Positions 27,690 to 38,135 are shown, numbered from the stretch's first letter. The stretch is DNA of 64,000 nucleotides from UBA4465 sp002292365 (GCA_943788615.1 CALSQY010000001.1:1302001-1366000); one strand, 5' to 3'. A program made the numbers and translations. The notes: generated by a model not told the origin, from the letters alone.

Positions 27690-29582
27690 TTGACTGATCC
27701 GAAAGAGGTATTGCGTAATTATTGGGGGTTTGAGCATTTTAGAGGATCTCAACTAGAAATCATAGAGTCCGTCCTAAAAGGCCAAAATACCCTTGCTTTA
27801 TTGCCTACTGGAGGAGGAAAGTCAATTTGCTTTCAAATTCCTGGGTTGTTACTTGACGGCGTTACCCTAGTCATCACTCCCTTGATCGCTTTGATGATTG
27901 ATCAGGTGAATGAATTGAAAAAGAGAAACATAAAGGCAGTAGCCATCCATGGGGGCTTGTCTTCAAGAGAAATTGATATTCTTTTGGATAACTGCATTTA
28001 CGGAGGTATTAAATTTCTTTACTTCTCTCCTGAAAGATTGACTTCAGAGCTTTTTTTAGCCAGATTAGAAAAAATGGTCATTGCTTTATTCGTAATCGAT
28101 GAGGCCCATTGTATCTCTCAATGGGGCCATGATTTCAGACCTTATTATCTAAAAATCAAAAATTTTACGGAATTGTTTCCAATGAAGAGGTTGATTGCTT
28201 TAACGGCTTCTGCTACTGAAGAGGTAAAAAAAGACATTATCAAGCAGCTGGACTTAGCAGATCCCAAAGTCTTTCAGAACAGTTACGCACGCGACAATCT
28301 TTCCTATAATGTATTTAAAGGAGAAAATAAATTTCAAAAGGTATATGATATTCTCAATACAGTCTCGGGATCTTCTATCGTATATGTGGGAAGTCGAAAG
28401 AGAGCTGAGCAGGTTTCAAGAGACTTAAATCAAAAGGGTGTTTCTGCCCAATTTTATCATGCAGGCTTATCTTTTGATGAACGAAATCAAAGACAAGCCG
28501 CTTGGATGCAATCAAAAATAAGAGTCATGGTAGCGACCAATGCGTTTGGTATGGGCATAAACAAACCCGATGTACGCACGGTATTACATTTGGATTTGCC
28601 CCAAACATTGGAGGCCTATTATCAAGAGGCAGGAAGAGCGGGTCGAGATGGCTTGAGAGCTTATGCAGCAATTCTTTTCAATGACCAAGATATCGTTGAG
28701 ACGGAGCAGCGCATCTCTCGGGCAGCAGTAGATATTAAATTTGTCAAGCGTGTCTATCAGGCCCTATCAAATAGGTATAAGATGGCGATTGGTAGTGGAG
28801 CAGGCTTGAGTTTTGATTTTGTTTTTATTGATTTCATCAGTGATTTTGATTTACCTGCTTACCCAACGGTATTTGCCCTCAAGAAGCTGGAAAATGCGGG
28901 CCTCATTCAGCTGAGAGAAAATATTTTTCAAAAGTCTAAGATTTCCATGCTGATGCAACGAGAGGTACTTTATCAGTTTCAGGTAGCTCATGCCTCACTT
29001 GATCCTTTGATCAAAGTACTTTTTAGGTTGTATGGGGGTGAGCTTTATACGAGCTATCTGATGGTCAATGAGGCAGAAATCGCAGGTGTTTTAAAAATCA
29101 ATTTAAAAAAAGTAAAAGAGCAGTTGAACCTGCTGCATGATTATCAAGTCATAGACTATCGAATGACGACCTTCAAGCCACAAATTGAATTTATAAAGGG
29201 AAGATTGGATCTAGGATCTTTGCCTATCCAATCAGTTGATTTACAGAAAAGAAATGAGCAGACTGAGAATAAATTTCACCGGGTGCTTCATTATGTGAAT
29301 ATAAATCATATCTGTAGAACCAGAATGCTACAAAATTATTTTGGTGAGCAGACCGATTTGGGCTGTGGTATCTGTGATTATTGTCTTTCCAGAAAAAAAG
29401 TCTCTGTAGATTTGAATCCTTTTGAGATCATTCGGTCAATACCTTCTCAAGGAATAGATTTGGATACATTATCCACTATTTTCAAACTTTATGACCAAGA
29501 GGATCTCATCAATATCTTGCGTAAGTTAGTTGATGAAAATAAAATTTATTTTGAAAGTGGTGCGGTTATTAAAAAGCGATGA
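27690..29582 (+). CDS. recQ: ATP-dependent DNA helicase RecQ
   Basis: A 630-residue 3'-5' DNA helicase for recombination and replication-fork repair. Motifs in order: FRGSQLEII, Walker A LLPTGGGKSICFQIPG near 38-53, VIDEAHCISQWGHDFRP near 134-150, TASATEEV, FGMGINKPDVR, and QEAGRAGRDG. A zinc-binding RQC region has Cys in HICRTRML and CGICDYC. No clear HRDC domain, which is common in this phylum. The start is TTG at 27690. A stop three codons upstream leaves no better choice. Confidence 0.93.
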   Translation: MTDPKEVLRNYWGFEHFRGSQLEIIESVLKGQNTLALLPTGGGKSICFQIPGLLLDGVTLVITPLIALMIDQVNELKKRNIKAVAIHGGLSSREIDILLDNCIYGGIKFLYFSPERLTSELFLARLEKMVIALFVIDEAHCISQWGHDFRPYYLKIKNFTELFPMKRLIALTASATEEVKKDIIKQLDLADPKVFQNSYARDNLSYNVFKGENKFQKVYDILNTVSGSSIVYVGSRKRAEQVSRDLNQKGVSAQFYHAGLSFDERNQRQAAWMQSKIRVMVATNAFGMGINKPDVRTVLHLDLPQTLEAYYQEAGRAGRDGLRAYAAILFNDQDIVETEQRISRAAVDIKFVKRVYQALSNRYKMAIGSGAGLSFDFVFIDFISDFDLPAYPTVFALKKLENAGLIQLRENIFQKSKISMLMQREVLYQFQVAHASLDPLIKVLFRLYGGELYTSYLMVNEAEIAGVLKINLKKVKEQLNLLHDYQVIDYRMTTFKPQIEFIKGRLDLGSLPIQSVDLQKRNEQTENKFHRVLHYVNINHICRTRMLQNYFGEQTDLGCGICDYCLSRKKVSVDLNPFEIIRSIPSQGIDLDTLSTIFKLYDQEDLINILRKLVDENKIYFESGAVIKKR

Positions 29583-29609
29583 ATTAGAGGTAAAAATTAT
29601 TAAGCGTCA

Positions 29610-30803
29610 TCAATCCTCTAAAATAGCCACGCCCGGCAATGTTTTCCCCTCCATATATTCCAATAAAGCCCCTCCACCCGTTGAAACATAGGATACTTTA
29701 TCACCATAGCCTAGATTATTAATGGCGGCTGCAGAATCCCCTCCTCCGATGAGGGAAAAAGCACCATTTTGAGTGGCGGTTACCACAGCCTCTGCGATGG
29801 CTTCAGTACCTACAGCAAAATTTTGAAACTCAAAAACCCCCATAGGACCATTCCAAAGAATGGTTTTTGAATTTTTAATTATGTTTTCAAATGAATTAAT
29901 GCTTTCAGGGCCAATATCCAGGCCCTCCCAATCGTCAGGAATTTCTCCAGCGTTGACGATCTGACGATGAGCATCATTATTGAAATCATCAGCAATGACA
30001 TTATCAAGAGGAAGGTAGAGTTTTACGCCTTTGCTTTTGGCTTTTTCAATCAGTTCAAGAGTTAATGCCATACGATTGTCTTCACATAGAGATTTACCAA
30101 TGGCTCCACCCTGTGCTTTTGAAAAGGTATATGACATGCCACCACCAATGATGAGATGATCTACTTTATTCAGAAGTTTTTCAATGATCATGATTTTATC
30201 TGAAATTTTAGCACCACCCATGATGGCCGTAAAAGGTCGGTTGGGATTTTCAAGTACCTTCTTGGCATTAGCCAATTCGCTGCCCATGATATATCCAGCA
30301 CACTTATCTTCAAAAAATTGGGCAACAATGGTTGTAGAGGCATGCGCGCGATGCGCCGTACCAAAAGCATCGTTCACATAAATGTCCCCTAGTTTTGCCA
30401 GTTTGGAGGCAAAATCTTCATCTCCTTTGGTTTCTTCTGGATAGAATCTGACATTTTCGAGGAGCATTACTTCTCCTGTTCCCAGTGTTTGAGATAGCTC
30501 TAAGGCTGATACTCCAATGCAGTCGCCGGAAAACTTTACCTCAGTACCCAGTTTTTCTTGAAGATTAGGGATGATGTGCTTTAGAGAATATTGGTCCTCT
30601 GGACCTTTTTTTGGTCGACCCAAATGGCTCATTAGGATAACAGAACCTCCTTCGTTTATGATTTTTTTAATGGTGGGGATGGTAGCAATAATTCGAGTTT
30701 CATCAGTGACGATTAGTTCGTTATTCAACGGGACATTAAAATCAACCCTTAATAAGGCTTTTCGGTTTCTGAAATTAAAATCATCTATATTTTTCATATC
30801 CAT
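29610..30803 (-). CDS. pgk: phosphoglycerate kinase
   Basis: Glycolytic enzyme that transfers phosphate between 1,3-bisphosphoglycerate and ADP. The 397-residue protein shows LLRVDFNVPLNN near 17-28, LMSHLGRPKKG, YVNDAFGTAHRAHAST, IMGGAKISDKI, LWNGPMGVFE and SLIGGGDSAAAINN. Length is standard. Starting at the second Met (two codons later) is equally possible. Confidence 0.97.
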   Translation of the reverse strand: MDMKNIDDFNFRNRKALLRVDFNVPLNNELIVTDETRIIATIPTIKKIINEGGSVILMSHLGRPKKGPEDQYSLKHIIPNLQEKLGTEVKFSGDCIGVSALELSQTLGTGEVMLLENVRFYPEETKGDEDFASKLAKLGDIYVNDAFGTAHRAHASTTIVAQFFEDKCAGYIMGSELANAKKVLENPNRPFTAIMGGAKISDKIMIIEKLLNKVDHLIIGGGMSYTFSKAQGGAIGKSLCEDNRMALTLELIEKAKSKGVKLYLPLDNVIADDFNNDAHRQIVNAGEIPDDWEGLDIGPESINSFENIIKNSKTILWNGPMGVFEFQNFAVGTEAIAEAVVTATQNGAFSLIGGGDSAAAINNLGYGDKVSYVSTGGGALLEYMEGKTLPGVAILED

Positions 30804-30860
30804 TAAATATTTTCAATCACAAAATTGTATCTAATTTCTTCAAATTAAAATTAATTATTG

Positions 30861-31808
30861 CTAAATAAAGGAAGCACGCTTTAAACGATCATTTATGGCC
30901 CTTCCAATGCCCTTTTGAGGCACATACTCACCTAAAATCAGGTCGATATCTTCATTGTCTAAGGTTCTCAAGGCACTGAAAAGATGTTCGGCAGCTTCAT
31001 GCATATCTCCATCGGGAGAAAGAACGATGCTTTTATTGGGATGCGGATAGGTTTTGGAAAAAGAGAGAATACCGGTCTTTATATCTGAATACTTTGAAAG
31101 CAGTAACTCTAAATCACCTATAATGATCTTTTTTCTGGGTGCATAATGGCTGTCGAGCTGTCCGGGCGCATCGGGATGGCTTTTTGTGTGGGGTAGCACC
31201 TTTACTTCGCCAAAGGTACTGAGCATTTCTATATCTATTCCTCCTAGTCGATGTATGTAAATGACCTCTTCTTCAATCGATACAATGGTAGACTCCAAAC
31301 CGATATGGGCCGGACCCCCGTCAAGAATATAGGGGATTTTAGCCCCTAACTGTTGATCTACATGCGCGGCAGTAGTAGGGGAAATATAGCCAAATGGATT
31401 AGCACTTGGCGCAGCCAACGGGAAGTGGATTTGTTTCAATAAATTGAGCGACATAGGGTGATTAGGGATTCTAATGGCCATTTTATCTAAACCCGAGGTG
31501 AGGACATCAGGAACGTGTTCTCGTTTGGGTAATAGCAAAGTCAAAGGACCTGGCCAAAATAGCTCTGCTAACCTTTTGGCGAGTGCAGGAAATGTATGGA
31601 CCAGTGCGGAGGCATCAGCGATATTGGTTACATGGGTGATGAGCGGATCAAAATTCGGGCGGTCCTTTGCTATATATATATTTGCTATAGCGAGGGGCTC
31701 CAGTGCATTACCAGCTAAGCCATATACCGTTTCTGTTGGAATGGCTACCAGTTCGTTGTTTTCTAGTAGTCGGGATGCTTTCGAGATTTGAGTACCAATT
31801 TCAGCCAT
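30861..31808 (-). CDS. L-threonylcarbamoyladenylate synthase (Sua5/TsaC type)
   Basis: Makes threonylcarbamoyl-AMP for the t6A modification of tRNAs that read ANN codons. The 315-residue protein has the YrdC-like domain (AIPTETVYGLAGNA near 22-35, YIAKDRPNFDPLITH, FWPGPLTLLL, FPLAAPSANPFG) followed by the Sua5 C-terminal domain (from about residue 205, after APGQLDSHYAPR). The two-domain form is Sua5-like. It sits downstream of a divergent small membrane gene. Confidence 0.93.
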   Translation of the reverse strand: MAEIGTQISKASRLLENNELVAIPTETVYGLAGNALEPLAIANIYIAKDRPNFDPLITHVTNIADASALVHTFPALAKRLAELFWPGPLTLLLPKREHVPDVLTSGLDKMAIRIPNHPMSLNLLKQIHFPLAAPSANPFGYISPTTAAHVDQQLGAKIPYILDGGPAHIGLESTIVSIEEEVIYIHRLGGIDIEMLSTFGEVKVLPHTKSHPDAPGQLDSHYAPRKKIIIGDLELLLSKYSDIKTGILSFSKTYPHPNKSIVLSPDGDMHEAAEHLFSALRTLDNEDIDLILGEYVPQKGIGRAINDRLKRASFI

Positions 31809-31861
31809 TGATTTTAGTAGAATATAATATTTCTGATATATTTACATTGAGATAAGGAAAC

Positions 31862-32029
31862 ATGAATCAAAGGAAGAAAAATTTAATCAGACTGACTTCA
31901 ATATTGTTGGTTTTGGTTGTTGTTTTGGAAAAATTAGAGGTCATTTACTTAGATATTTTTTCTATTAATGGTGCCTTTTGGGTCTTAATTGCCGCATATG
32001 CGATGGTAGTCATTACCTTAAATAAATAG
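31862..32029 (+). CDS. 55-residue membrane protein, unknown
   Basis: ATG-to-TAG frame with a basic start (MNQRKKNLIRL), one hydrophobic segment (TSILLVLVVVLEKL) and a second near the end (FWVLIAAYAMVVITL). The clean positive-inside topology and the position 53 bases from the divergent Sua5-type gene suggest a real small gene. No family recognised. Confidence 0.5.
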   Translation: MNQRKKNLIRLTSILLVLVVVLEKLEVIYLDIFSINGAFWVLIAAYAMVVITLNK

Positions 32030-32083
32030 TTTATTCAATCAATATGATGACTTTATTTATTTTATTTTTTTGAAGTGATTCGG

Positions 32084-32290
32084 TCAGAACTGCGAGCCCG
32101 TTATTTTTTTCAACTCATTTAGGGTGTCTATGGAATAAGGGATAGGTTGTAATCTTCGAAAAGTAACCGCTCTTTTTTTGCCAGTGTCCCCTTTAGCAAA
32201 GGCATTTTTTTAAAATCGATAGTTTGCTTCTGTGGTGTAGAGCACCACTTCAGCACCAGAAATAGGATGTTCGAAGGCATTTATCACTTG
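32084..32290 (-). pseudogene. fragment of a carboxypeptidase-regulatory-like (Ig-type) domain protein
   Basis: One minus-strand frame reads INAFEHPISGAEVVLYTTEA, then YRF, TAA, KNAFAKGDTGKKRAVTFRRLQPIPYSID, ending at a TGA. The pattern 'xxPxxGAxVxLY...DxxGxVTFxxLxPxxYxI' fits the small beta-sandwich domains used in Bacteroidota surface lipoproteins. An internal stop and no signal peptide mark it as a remnant. The rest of 32030-32419 shows no gene. Confidence 0.5.
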
Positions 32291-32419
32291 TATTTTTTAA
32301 TGCAGTGGGCATATGTGTTTTGGTCCAAGAGGTATGACTGATCAAAAAGTAGATCATCAAAAAGTAACTTATTCTTGATAGGTCCATATATTTTTGTTTT
32401 CGCTATTCAACACATTTTT

Positions 32420-35400
32420 TCATTTAATCAAAGAGATGGATCCATATTGGGTTTGAATTCCTAAATCTGGTTTTTCTATATGTGTGTATTTAATTACATA
32501 GGCATAGGTTGCTGGACCCATGATTTGGCCATTATAGGTACCGTCCCAACTGAAATTTTTATCATTTGAGTAATAGATTTGCTCTCCCCATCGGGTATAT
32601 ATAAATATTTCAAATTGATCGACAAATAAATTGGGGTATACAAAAAAGTTTTCATTCTGGCTGTTACCATTCGGACTGAATGCATTTGGCGCAAATATTT
32701 CAGTTTGACAGTCATTTATTCCTGCAATCAGTGGGGTAATTAGAACGGTATCCGACTGAGCACAAGATCCGCTATCACCAATTTCTTCGACGGTTACATA
32801 ATAAAACCCTGAGTCTAGTTCTGGTGTAATGCTGATTGGAACATAAAGATTATTTTCGGCATATACAGTATCATAACTAAGATCGCTGATATATATATTT
32901 ACCGCTGAGGGAAGAGCTACTCCTGAAACCGTCAAACTCAAGTTCGCATCGATATCACAATCAGGTAGATTATTTGCTGATAATGAGAAGGGAGCATTAT
33001 CTTCAATAATAACTGGATTTTCCAAAATACAGGTAGAGACTAAGTCTGTGATTTTATAATTATAAACTCCAGCAGATAGTCCACCAGAGACCGATAAGGT
33101 ATCGGGGCCATCAATAGATCCAAAAGTGCTGATATCTATACCACTGAAATCGTATCTGTAACTTCCTTCAGATGAAACGTATAAAGAGAGTAGTGCATCA
33201 TCTGCACCGCAATTAGAGGGGGGAGTATAGATTGGATTGAGCTCTGGGGCTGCTTTTATAGATATTAAGACGGTATCTGTATTACTACAACCGCCAAAAG
33301 CATCATCCTCTTTGGCAAAAATTATATATTCAAAAACACCTGAAATTTCTGTGGATATAGACTGCGTACTGGTCGTATCAAAGATTGCACCATCAATGGT
33401 CCATTGTTGGGTATTTAAGTCACTTATATAGCTGTTCAAATCGGGTGCGGAATCAAATTGACAATACTGTTGATCAATACCTAAGTCAAGGTCTGGACGC
33501 CCATCTCCAACAAATATTTCTAGCGTATCCGAGGAACAACCATCATCATTTATAATAGCCAAGTAGAGGGTAGTTGGATCGAAAATTTCAATGATTCTAG
33601 AAGTATCTCCAGTTGACCAATAATAATTGTAATCACTGCGATCCTCATCCCATGCGGCAATTTCCAAAAAATTTTCACATATAGAGGCGCTTTCGTTAAT
33701 ATCAGGATTCACAGGAAGACTATAAACCTCCAAGGTATCTGTGATCAGGCTGTCATAGCCACATCGATTGGTAATATTTAAAGTGAAATATTGAAAACCA
33801 GTAGCACCATATTCATATTGTGTAGTTTGTTCGTTCGTAGCATACAAAGTATCAGTTTGAGATAATGAATCATAAAAAACCCAAAAATATTCATCTAAAA
33901 TAGAACTTCCGGATGCATAAAACTCGGTACTAAGTCCAAAACAGGCGTTGACATAGGAAGCAGCGGAATTTTGAAGAGATGATCCTGAATTTTGGACAAA
34001 ACTAGGTAGACCCTTTCTGCTGATATGCCCTGCCAAATCAAAACCTGTAGCATTGAAATTGGCTGCTGCACCTTCCAGTGAAGGATTAGAAATGGTACCC
34101 ACCGTGAGCCCTTGATCAATGGCCAGATAAATGATACCATTGGGTCCACGCTGTAGCGCACCGTAGATACCTTCTGAGCTATAACCATCATATTTACTTG
34201 ATGTGATGTAAGTTATTTCATCTTCAGTATCTAAACTATCAAGATTAAACTGAATCAATTCACTTGCTGAGGTGGTATAAATCTTAGAACCATCACTAGA
34301 AAAAGCTACACCATAAAGTTCTTCTGTTGCTACAGTTTCGATTTCTCTGAAATTTTCAAAATTTCCTATTTGGTCATCAAAATCAAATATTTCAAGGGTA
34401 TTGGGACCTGGAACGGTATTAGCAAACAATTGCGTACCATTGCCAAAGGTCATGTACCCAGAGGCATTTATAGGTGTTTGCTTTTTTAGGACACTGCCGA
34501 TTGGAGTGTATACGGTAGCTCCGATGCCTGTATCATCGATGAGATTGGCTCGGAAAGAATTATTGCCGAATTCATGCGTGATCAACCAGGCATTTAAAGA
34601 AAAACCTGAAGAAGTGATTTTTTCAATACTTTGGTCAAATAGCGGTAAATTACTAAGTACAACGGCACCACGGGCCGAATCTTTTTTCATATCCACAATA
34701 GCATAAGTCATGGGGAAATGGGTTCCATCCGCATCTACTTCTCCAGCAGTGAATACATAGAACATAGTAATATCATCCATAAAAGGGATAATCAAAGCAC
34801 CTTGGCTACTTGTACTATCTCCTGAGAGACTTTGGATGCTGTCAGATAGGAAGGGCATGACTTGGTGCGCTTTATTCCAAATAGTTTTCCCATTGGTATA
34901 AAACATTAAATTCCCATCCGCATCATCAATGGTCGCACAAGCCTCCAATGAGTTCATTTGATTTTCATCATCGATCGGTTGGGGGCCATCTGTGAATTCA
35001 ATACCTGCAGTCTCTCCAAAATACCATTTATTTTGAATTTGACGTTGGGCACCGTATTCCGCGACTGAGGATTCCGCATATTTAGTACATCCTGAGGCGC
35101 CAGTTATTTCTACCCAATAAATACCTGCGGTATCAATATCGATGGTACTCGTGGTTTCACCTGTATTCCATTGATATGAAATACCATCTTCTGTCTCAGG
35201 ATCAAGAGTAAGAATTTCATTATCACAAATGGTAGTATCAGCGATCAGATTGACTTCCATTTCTTCTGCAATGATGTTAATGGACTTAGTGATACTTTGT
35301 ATTTTACCGCTAAGCTCTACATAAAGGGTGACATTATATGAACTCGCAGATTCGTAGGCATGAATGGGAGCGATGCTGTTGGTTTCATTTCCATCTCCAA

Positions 35401-36730
35401 AATCCCAAACATATTTATTGGCGGGCGGATCAACCAAAGGGAAAAATTTAGTAGATAGATCTTGACAACTATCCAAATAAATAAAATCTAAAGAGGTGAA
35501 TTCCTTAAAAGTACCCGGTGAAAATGATGGGAACTGTGTACTTTGAAAATCGGTAGTTAAAAAATGATTTTCGTATACAATCAAGTCATGACTACTATCA
35601 ATATTTTTAATTTGCTTCACTAAATAGGGACCTGATTTCTCTTCTTGGACGAGGTGATAAAGATTACCATCAATGGCTCTTTTAAGACCATAACTTCGGT
35701 AAATGGGTTCTGATAGAATCGATTGGATGAGACTTAAGCTATCAGTTAAATCAAACTGATAGAGATCGCCAGAGATCTCATCTAACGCACCATAACGTGA
35801 AAGATATAATTTGTGACCATCATTTGACCATTCAACATCATAAATACCCTGATTTGCATCATCCGGAAAACCAGTATTTAAAATTTGACTGTTGAAGGTC
35901 AATACTCCAGAAGTATCATTGAAGTTCATCAGCATTACGTTTCTTAAGCCTGTTTTGGGTGCTATAGCAAGAATAGAAGAATCAGGATTCATTGACATAT
36001 TGGCGGCTTCAAATTCCCTAATGTCAGTAGTAAAAGGATAAAGAATGCTGACAGGCACCGGATCAACTCCGTCATTGGTAATTCTGTACACGTAAAAAGT
36101 ATAGGTACCTCTATTTTGGGTGATTAACCAGCTGAGGCTTGGATTGGTGGCACTTTGTACTACCGTCATACCTTCTGCAGGACTGAAAAGGCCTACTGGA
36201 TTATTATTTGAAATGACTTCACCTAAGGGGGCATCAAGACTCCCATTACCGGGAGCACTTAAATCTACGATACTATATTGCAATTCATCTTCTGCGGATA
36301 GTTCACTTGAGTTGGTGAAAACAATATATCTATCTGCATCATCTGGTGAGGGACAGGCCAAGGCGGTTTGATTGACCGACGCATCACCGTTTAAATCAAC
36401 AGCGCCCGACATAATTTCTCCGGAGCCATCGTAAATTCGCACACCATCGGTGTATAACATTAAATTTCCCGTTAGAGAATGATTAATTACTGCTGGCCCC
36501 CCAGATCCAAAATTTGGATTCATACGATCCTCCTGGTATACGAGAAGCCCATTTTTATCAAATTGCAAGTTGGCATTAGAACTGCCAAAAAACCATTGCG
36601 TTTCGTTTAATAATTGTGCATTTGAAGCCACCGAAAAAATCAGAAGACAGGTATAAATGAAACCTTTCCGATAAAAGATGATGAGGTATGCGAAGGATTT
36701 AATAATTAAGTGGTTAAACTGTTGATTCAA
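32420..36730 (-). CDS. giant secreted protein with PKD domain and gliding-motility (type B T9SS) C-terminal domain
   Basis: A 1436-residue predicted surface or secreted protein. Signal peptide near residues 20-39 (ending SNAQ). Residues about 40-420 and 565-940 are two related propeller-like modules, each opening with a WFFG/WYFG motif and containing NLMLYTDG or NLMFYTNG. Between them is a PKD domain (YVWDFGDGNETN). Later come Ig-like repeats with CSSDTLEIFV-type strands. The C-terminus (APNAFSPNGN, then TRWGEQIYYS, WDGTYNG, ATYAYVIKYT) is the gliding-motility-associated C-terminal domain that directs type IX secretion and anchoring. Adhesion or motility role is inferred. Confidence 0.9.
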   Translation of the reverse strand: MNQQFNHLIIKSFAYLIIFYRKGFIYTCLLIFSVASNAQLLNETQWFFGSSNANLQFDKNGLLVYQEDRMNPNFGSGGPAVINHSLTGNLMLYTDGVRIYDGSGEIMSGAVDLNGDASVNQTALACPSPDDADRYIVFTNSSELSAEDELQYSIVDLSAPGNGSLDAPLGEVISNNNPVGLFSPAEGMTVVQSATNPSLSWLITQNRGTYTFYVYRITNDGVDPVPVSILYPFTTDIREFEAANMSMNPDSSILAIAPKTGLRNVMLMNFNDTSGVLTFNSQILNTGFPDDANQGIYDVEWSNDGHKLYLSRYGALDEISGDLYQFDLTDSLSLIQSILSEPIYRSYGLKRAIDGNLYHLVQEEKSGPYLVKQIKNIDSSHDLIVYENHFLTTDFQSTQFPSFSPGTFKEFTSLDFIYLDSCQDLSTKFFPLVDPPANKYVWDFGDGNETNSIAPIHAYESASSYNVTLYVELSGKIQSITKSINIIAEEMEVNLIADTTICDNEILTLDPETEDGISYQWNTGETTSTIDIDTAGIYWVEITGASGCTKYAESSVAEYGAQRQIQNKWYFGETAGIEFTDGPQPIDDENQMNSLEACATIDDADGNLMFYTNGKTIWNKAHQVMPFLSDSIQSLSGDSTSSQGALIIPFMDDITMFYVFTAGEVDADGTHFPMTYAIVDMKKDSARGAVVLSNLPLFDQSIEKITSSGFSLNAWLITHEFGNNSFRANLIDDTGIGATVYTPIGSVLKKQTPINASGYMTFGNGTQLFANTVPGPNTLEIFDFDDQIGNFENFREIETVATEELYGVAFSSDGSKIYTTSASELIQFNLDSLDTEDEITYITSSKYDGYSSEGIYGALQRGPNGIIYLAIDQGLTVGTISNPSLEGAAANFNATGFDLAGHISRKGLPSFVQNSGSSLQNSAASYVNACFGLSTEFYASGSSILDEYFWVFYDSLSQTDTLYATNEQTTQYEYGATGFQYFTLNITNRCGYDSLITDTLEVYSLPVNPDINESASICENFLEIAAWDEDRSDYNYYWSTGDTSRIIEIFDPTTLYLAIINDDGCSSDTLEIFVGDGRPDLDLGIDQQYCQFDSAPDLNSYISDLNTQQWTIDGAIFDTTSTQSISTEISGVFEYIIFAKEDDAFGGCSNTDTVLISIKAAPELNPIYTPPSNCGADDALLSLYVSSEGSYRYDFSGIDISTFGSIDGPDTLSVSGGLSAGVYNYKITDLVSTCILENPVIIEDNAPFSLSANNLPDCDIDANLSLTVSGVALPSAVNIYISDLSYDTVYAENNLYVPISITPELDSGFYYVTVEEIGDSGSCAQSDTVLITPLIAGINDCQTEIFAPNAFSPNGNSQNENFFVYPNLFVDQFEIFIYTRWGEQIYYSNDKNFSWDGTYNGQIMGPATYAYVIKYTHIEKPDLGIQTQYGSISLIK

Positions 36731-37091
36731 ATCTTTAAATTTATCGCAAAATACTATGGTTTATTCAACGTTGCATCAGTGGGTCAAACTAAAATACCAA
36801 ATTTATGTTTGACAAGCTTATAAGCATAAATAATTGCCGTTTATGGCAAATATAAGGTTTTTTGGACAAAAAAAAGTGTAGGTAACATATCAGTAATTGA
36901 ATTTTGGAAACAAATTTGACTACCAAAACCTCCTCAATTTAGTACTATTTCTAGTGCTATACTATATCATTATTCTCCTTTATTTCTCTAGACCTTCTTC
37001 TCATAGATCTGATGCTTGAAAGCAAAGGTACTAATCTTCATTTCCCAAAAAAAAGATCAATGTACACCCTTGATTAGTAGTTGTAAATTAG
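36731..37091. other. gene-free stretch upstream of the giant T9SS cargo gene
   Basis: AT-rich, stops in all frames. It should contain the minus-strand promoter of the large gene. A weak hairpin (TTGCC...GGCAA, near 36836-36852) is visible, without a T-tail. Confidence 0.4.
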
Positions 37092-37180
37092 CGGAGTTTG
37101 AGGCTTATTTTGAGGTGCTAGAGCGGGAGGTATTTCATGAGGTGTTGATGTGAGGGTGATCCTTGATTTGAAATAAGGAC
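37092..37180 (+). repeat. dispersed repeat copy A (fragment)
   Basis: Reads EFEAYFEVLEREVFHEVLM then TGA, followed by a hairpin (TCCTT...AAGGA, 37159-37178). It matches the second half and downstream hairpin of the copy at 43898-44102. The hairpin differs in sequence but stays paired. Confidence 0.65.
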
Positions 37181-37329
37181 TAAATTAATATCTAATATTG
37201 CCTGAATAATAAGTTTTTTTTGTCGAAAACTTTTTTTAGTTTGTGTTATAAATTCTGATGCTTAGGATATCTTGGGCTATTTGTTGTTTAAAAATAATAA
37301 TTTAATTAGTAAATTGAAATTGACTAATT

Positions 37330-37794
37330 ATGAAAACATTTATCTATGTTCTAGGAGTCTTATGTTTTACCGCAAGTTGCGTAAATAATGAACAAGCCAG
37401 AGAACTTAAGGTTCTTAATAACTCAGAATCAGAAGAAATCACATTTATTTTAGAACTAAAGGTAATAGGTCAATCAAAAGCAGAAGTTGAAAAATTCACT
37501 CAATATTTAGCAGACTTTATCGTTGAAAGGGAGCCTTCCACAGTTTATGGCTATTTTGTTTCAGAAGATGGAGAAAAGGTCACATTAATTGAACGCTACA
37601 ATAATAGTCAAGATGGGATTCAGCACGGTAAAGACTTTGTAAATGGACCTAACTTTGAGAAATTTTTTAATCTATTTGAAATAGAATCATTTATTACTAT
37701 CGGTAATGCAACTGATGACTTTAGAAAATTCGCTACTGATAATGGTTTTCAAATAGAGTACAGATCCTCAATCGGTGGATATGTTAGAAAATAG
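37330..37794 (+). CDS. lipoprotein with ABM-like (ferredoxin-fold) domain
   Basis: A 154-residue lipoprotein: lipobox TASC (Cys17), then a domain of about 100 residues with FILELKVIGQSKAEVEKF, a strand VYGYFVSEDGEKVTLIERY and GPNFEKFFNLFEIESFITIG. This resembles small monooxygenase-like dimeric alpha-beta proteins. No catalytic residue can be named. It is the first gene of the accessory stretch. Confidence 0.65.
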   Translation: MKTFIYVLGVLCFTASCVNNEQARELKVLNNSESEEITFILELKVIGQSKAEVEKFTQYLADFIVEREPSTVYGYFVSEDGEKVTLIERYNNSQDGIQHGKDFVNGPNFEKFFNLFEIESFITIGNATDDFRKFATDNGFQIEYRSSIGGYVRK

Positions 37795-38135
37795 CGATTT
37801 TTTCTAGCACCATTTGATACATTAAAAATAGGAATAAAAGACCTAAAACCCTCACAATCAGGAATATCAAAGTATCGGCCTCCCTTTCAAATTCATATCG
37901 GTAAACATATGCCCAGTTGAATACACTGATACGCACCTAATGAGAATTTATACTTTTTCTCCTTATTCAGCCTCTTAACTTGTGCTTAGCTTAAATCCAT
38001 TACACAAAATTAAATCAGACTAGAGCAATACCTTCGGATGAGAATATTTCACTAAGGGGGAGAATTTTTATTAGTTTTAAAATTCTAAACTTAGTTAATA
38101 TGATCAAACTTTGCTTTCTTTGTAATAAAAAATGA
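37795..38135. other. gene-free stretch
   Basis: No confident gene. A minus-strand GTG frame of about 50 codons ending inside the preceding gene contains a hydrophobic helix (FLIVRVLGLLFLFLMY) and may be a small membrane protein fragment. Confidence 0.35.
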
